Shown piece by piece: positions 61,244 to 61,464 of a DNA stretch of 61,464 nucleotides. Numbering within the stretch: position 1 is the stretch's first letter; every line of letters starts with the position of its first letter. Below the pieces are notes generated by a model, which was given only the letters and a program-made list of their open reading frames with translations, was not told the DNA's origin and ran no database searches. The DNA is taken from assembly GCA_937943625.1 (NCBI GenBank), contig CALEAD010000031.1:1-61464 (forward strand), given 5' to 3'. The position numbers and the translations under genes are program-made. This DNA comes from an uncultured Anaerolineae bacterium (GTDB lineage Bacteria; Chloroflexota; Anaerolineae; Promineifilales; Promineifilaceae).

Positions 61244-61350
61244 AACCCCTCACTCCACGCTGCAGCATATCTGTTACCAGTTAAGGGGTGTTCAACATGC
61301 GGTTAAGGAAAGGCTAAAATTTGGTTAACGTAAGTTTTGCACAATCAGAA

Positions 61351-61370
61351 GCGATTTCATGAAAAATCGC
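61351..61370. repeat. Inverted repeat in the sugar-operon upstream region
   Basis: GCGATTT (61351-61357) and AAATCGC (61364-61370) form a seven-pair stem in an AT-rich stretch between the sugar operon and the next plus-strand gene. Could be an operator or the end of an upstream RNA. Confidence 0.35.
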
Positions 61371-61445
61371 CAAAAATAAAAGTCGAACCTTTACAACCTG
61401 CTCAATAGTGGCAGGCTCATAGCGACATTTCACAACGAGGTCGCC

Positions 61446-61464
61446 ATGAGTCACATACAAACAT
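61446..61464 (+). CDS. Possible start of the next gene (cut by window end)
   Basis: ATG 61446 has GAGG five bases upstream and opens a frame MSHIQT to the window end. Only six residues are visible so nothing can be said about the product. It would be divergent from the sugar operon. Confidence 0.35.

Overview
The window is a GC-rich bacterial chromosome segment, most likely from the Chloroflexota (Anaerolineae-like). This is inferred from the mix of genes: a zinc-type S4/S14/L36 set, an RskA-type anti-sigma factor, beta-propeller membrane proteins with Thr-Pro linkers, a DUF2203 gene, a BMP-family ABC system and a short-form adenylate kinase. There is no rRNA, tRNA, CRISPR array, phage gene or transposase that I can see.

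Positions 1-16786 are one long plus-strand translation operon: the end of tuf, then S10-spc-alpha order (rpsJ to rplQ), truA, rplM and rpsI. It contains secY, a short adk and rpoA. The usual map and infA genes between adk and rpmJ are missing. L29 carries an extra C-terminal half. From 16848 to 26003 lie single genes and short operons: a methylase-MazG fusion, an SH3b membrane protein, acetoacetyl-CoA synthetase, an ECF sigma/anti-sigma pair, a family 2 glycosyltransferase and citrate synthase. From 26063 to 42724 gene direction alternates: a degenerate PP2C-propeller protein, a cupin, a metallophosphoesterase, an alpha/beta hydrolase, a P1B-4 metal ATPase, a lipoprotein HtrA-like protease, a crotonase, a zinc-ribbon/L7-L12-like/propeller fusion, a methyltransferase, a CHAD-HTH fusion, GreA and a degenerate Nudix protein. 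Positions 42799-48215 (minus) encode a BMP lipoprotein with a nucleoside-type ABC transporter. mutL, a second metallophosphoesterase and a GNAT protein follow.

Positions 53699-61243 (minus) form a tightly packed sugar operon: GT-B protein, SpsF-type cytidylyltransferase, split transketolase, class III aminotransferase, SDR, KdsC-like phosphatase and a NeuB-family synthase without its SAF domain. Together they suggest synthesis and CMP activation of an amino ulosonic acid whose precursor is built through a transketolase. I do not recognise a characterised pathway with this set.

Two sequence-level phenomena run through the accessory part. First, the palindrome AACGGCCGTT occurs at least 30 times from 13460 onward (less than one expected by chance), reminiscent of cyanobacterial HIP1. 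Second, intergenic repeats built from degenerate GGTCNGC heptads recur. Several end in a conserved box (TCATTTTCAAGGGAG-like) that supplies the Shine-Dalgarno site of the next gene; others have GGCATGGTTCA terminal inverted repeats like a MITE.
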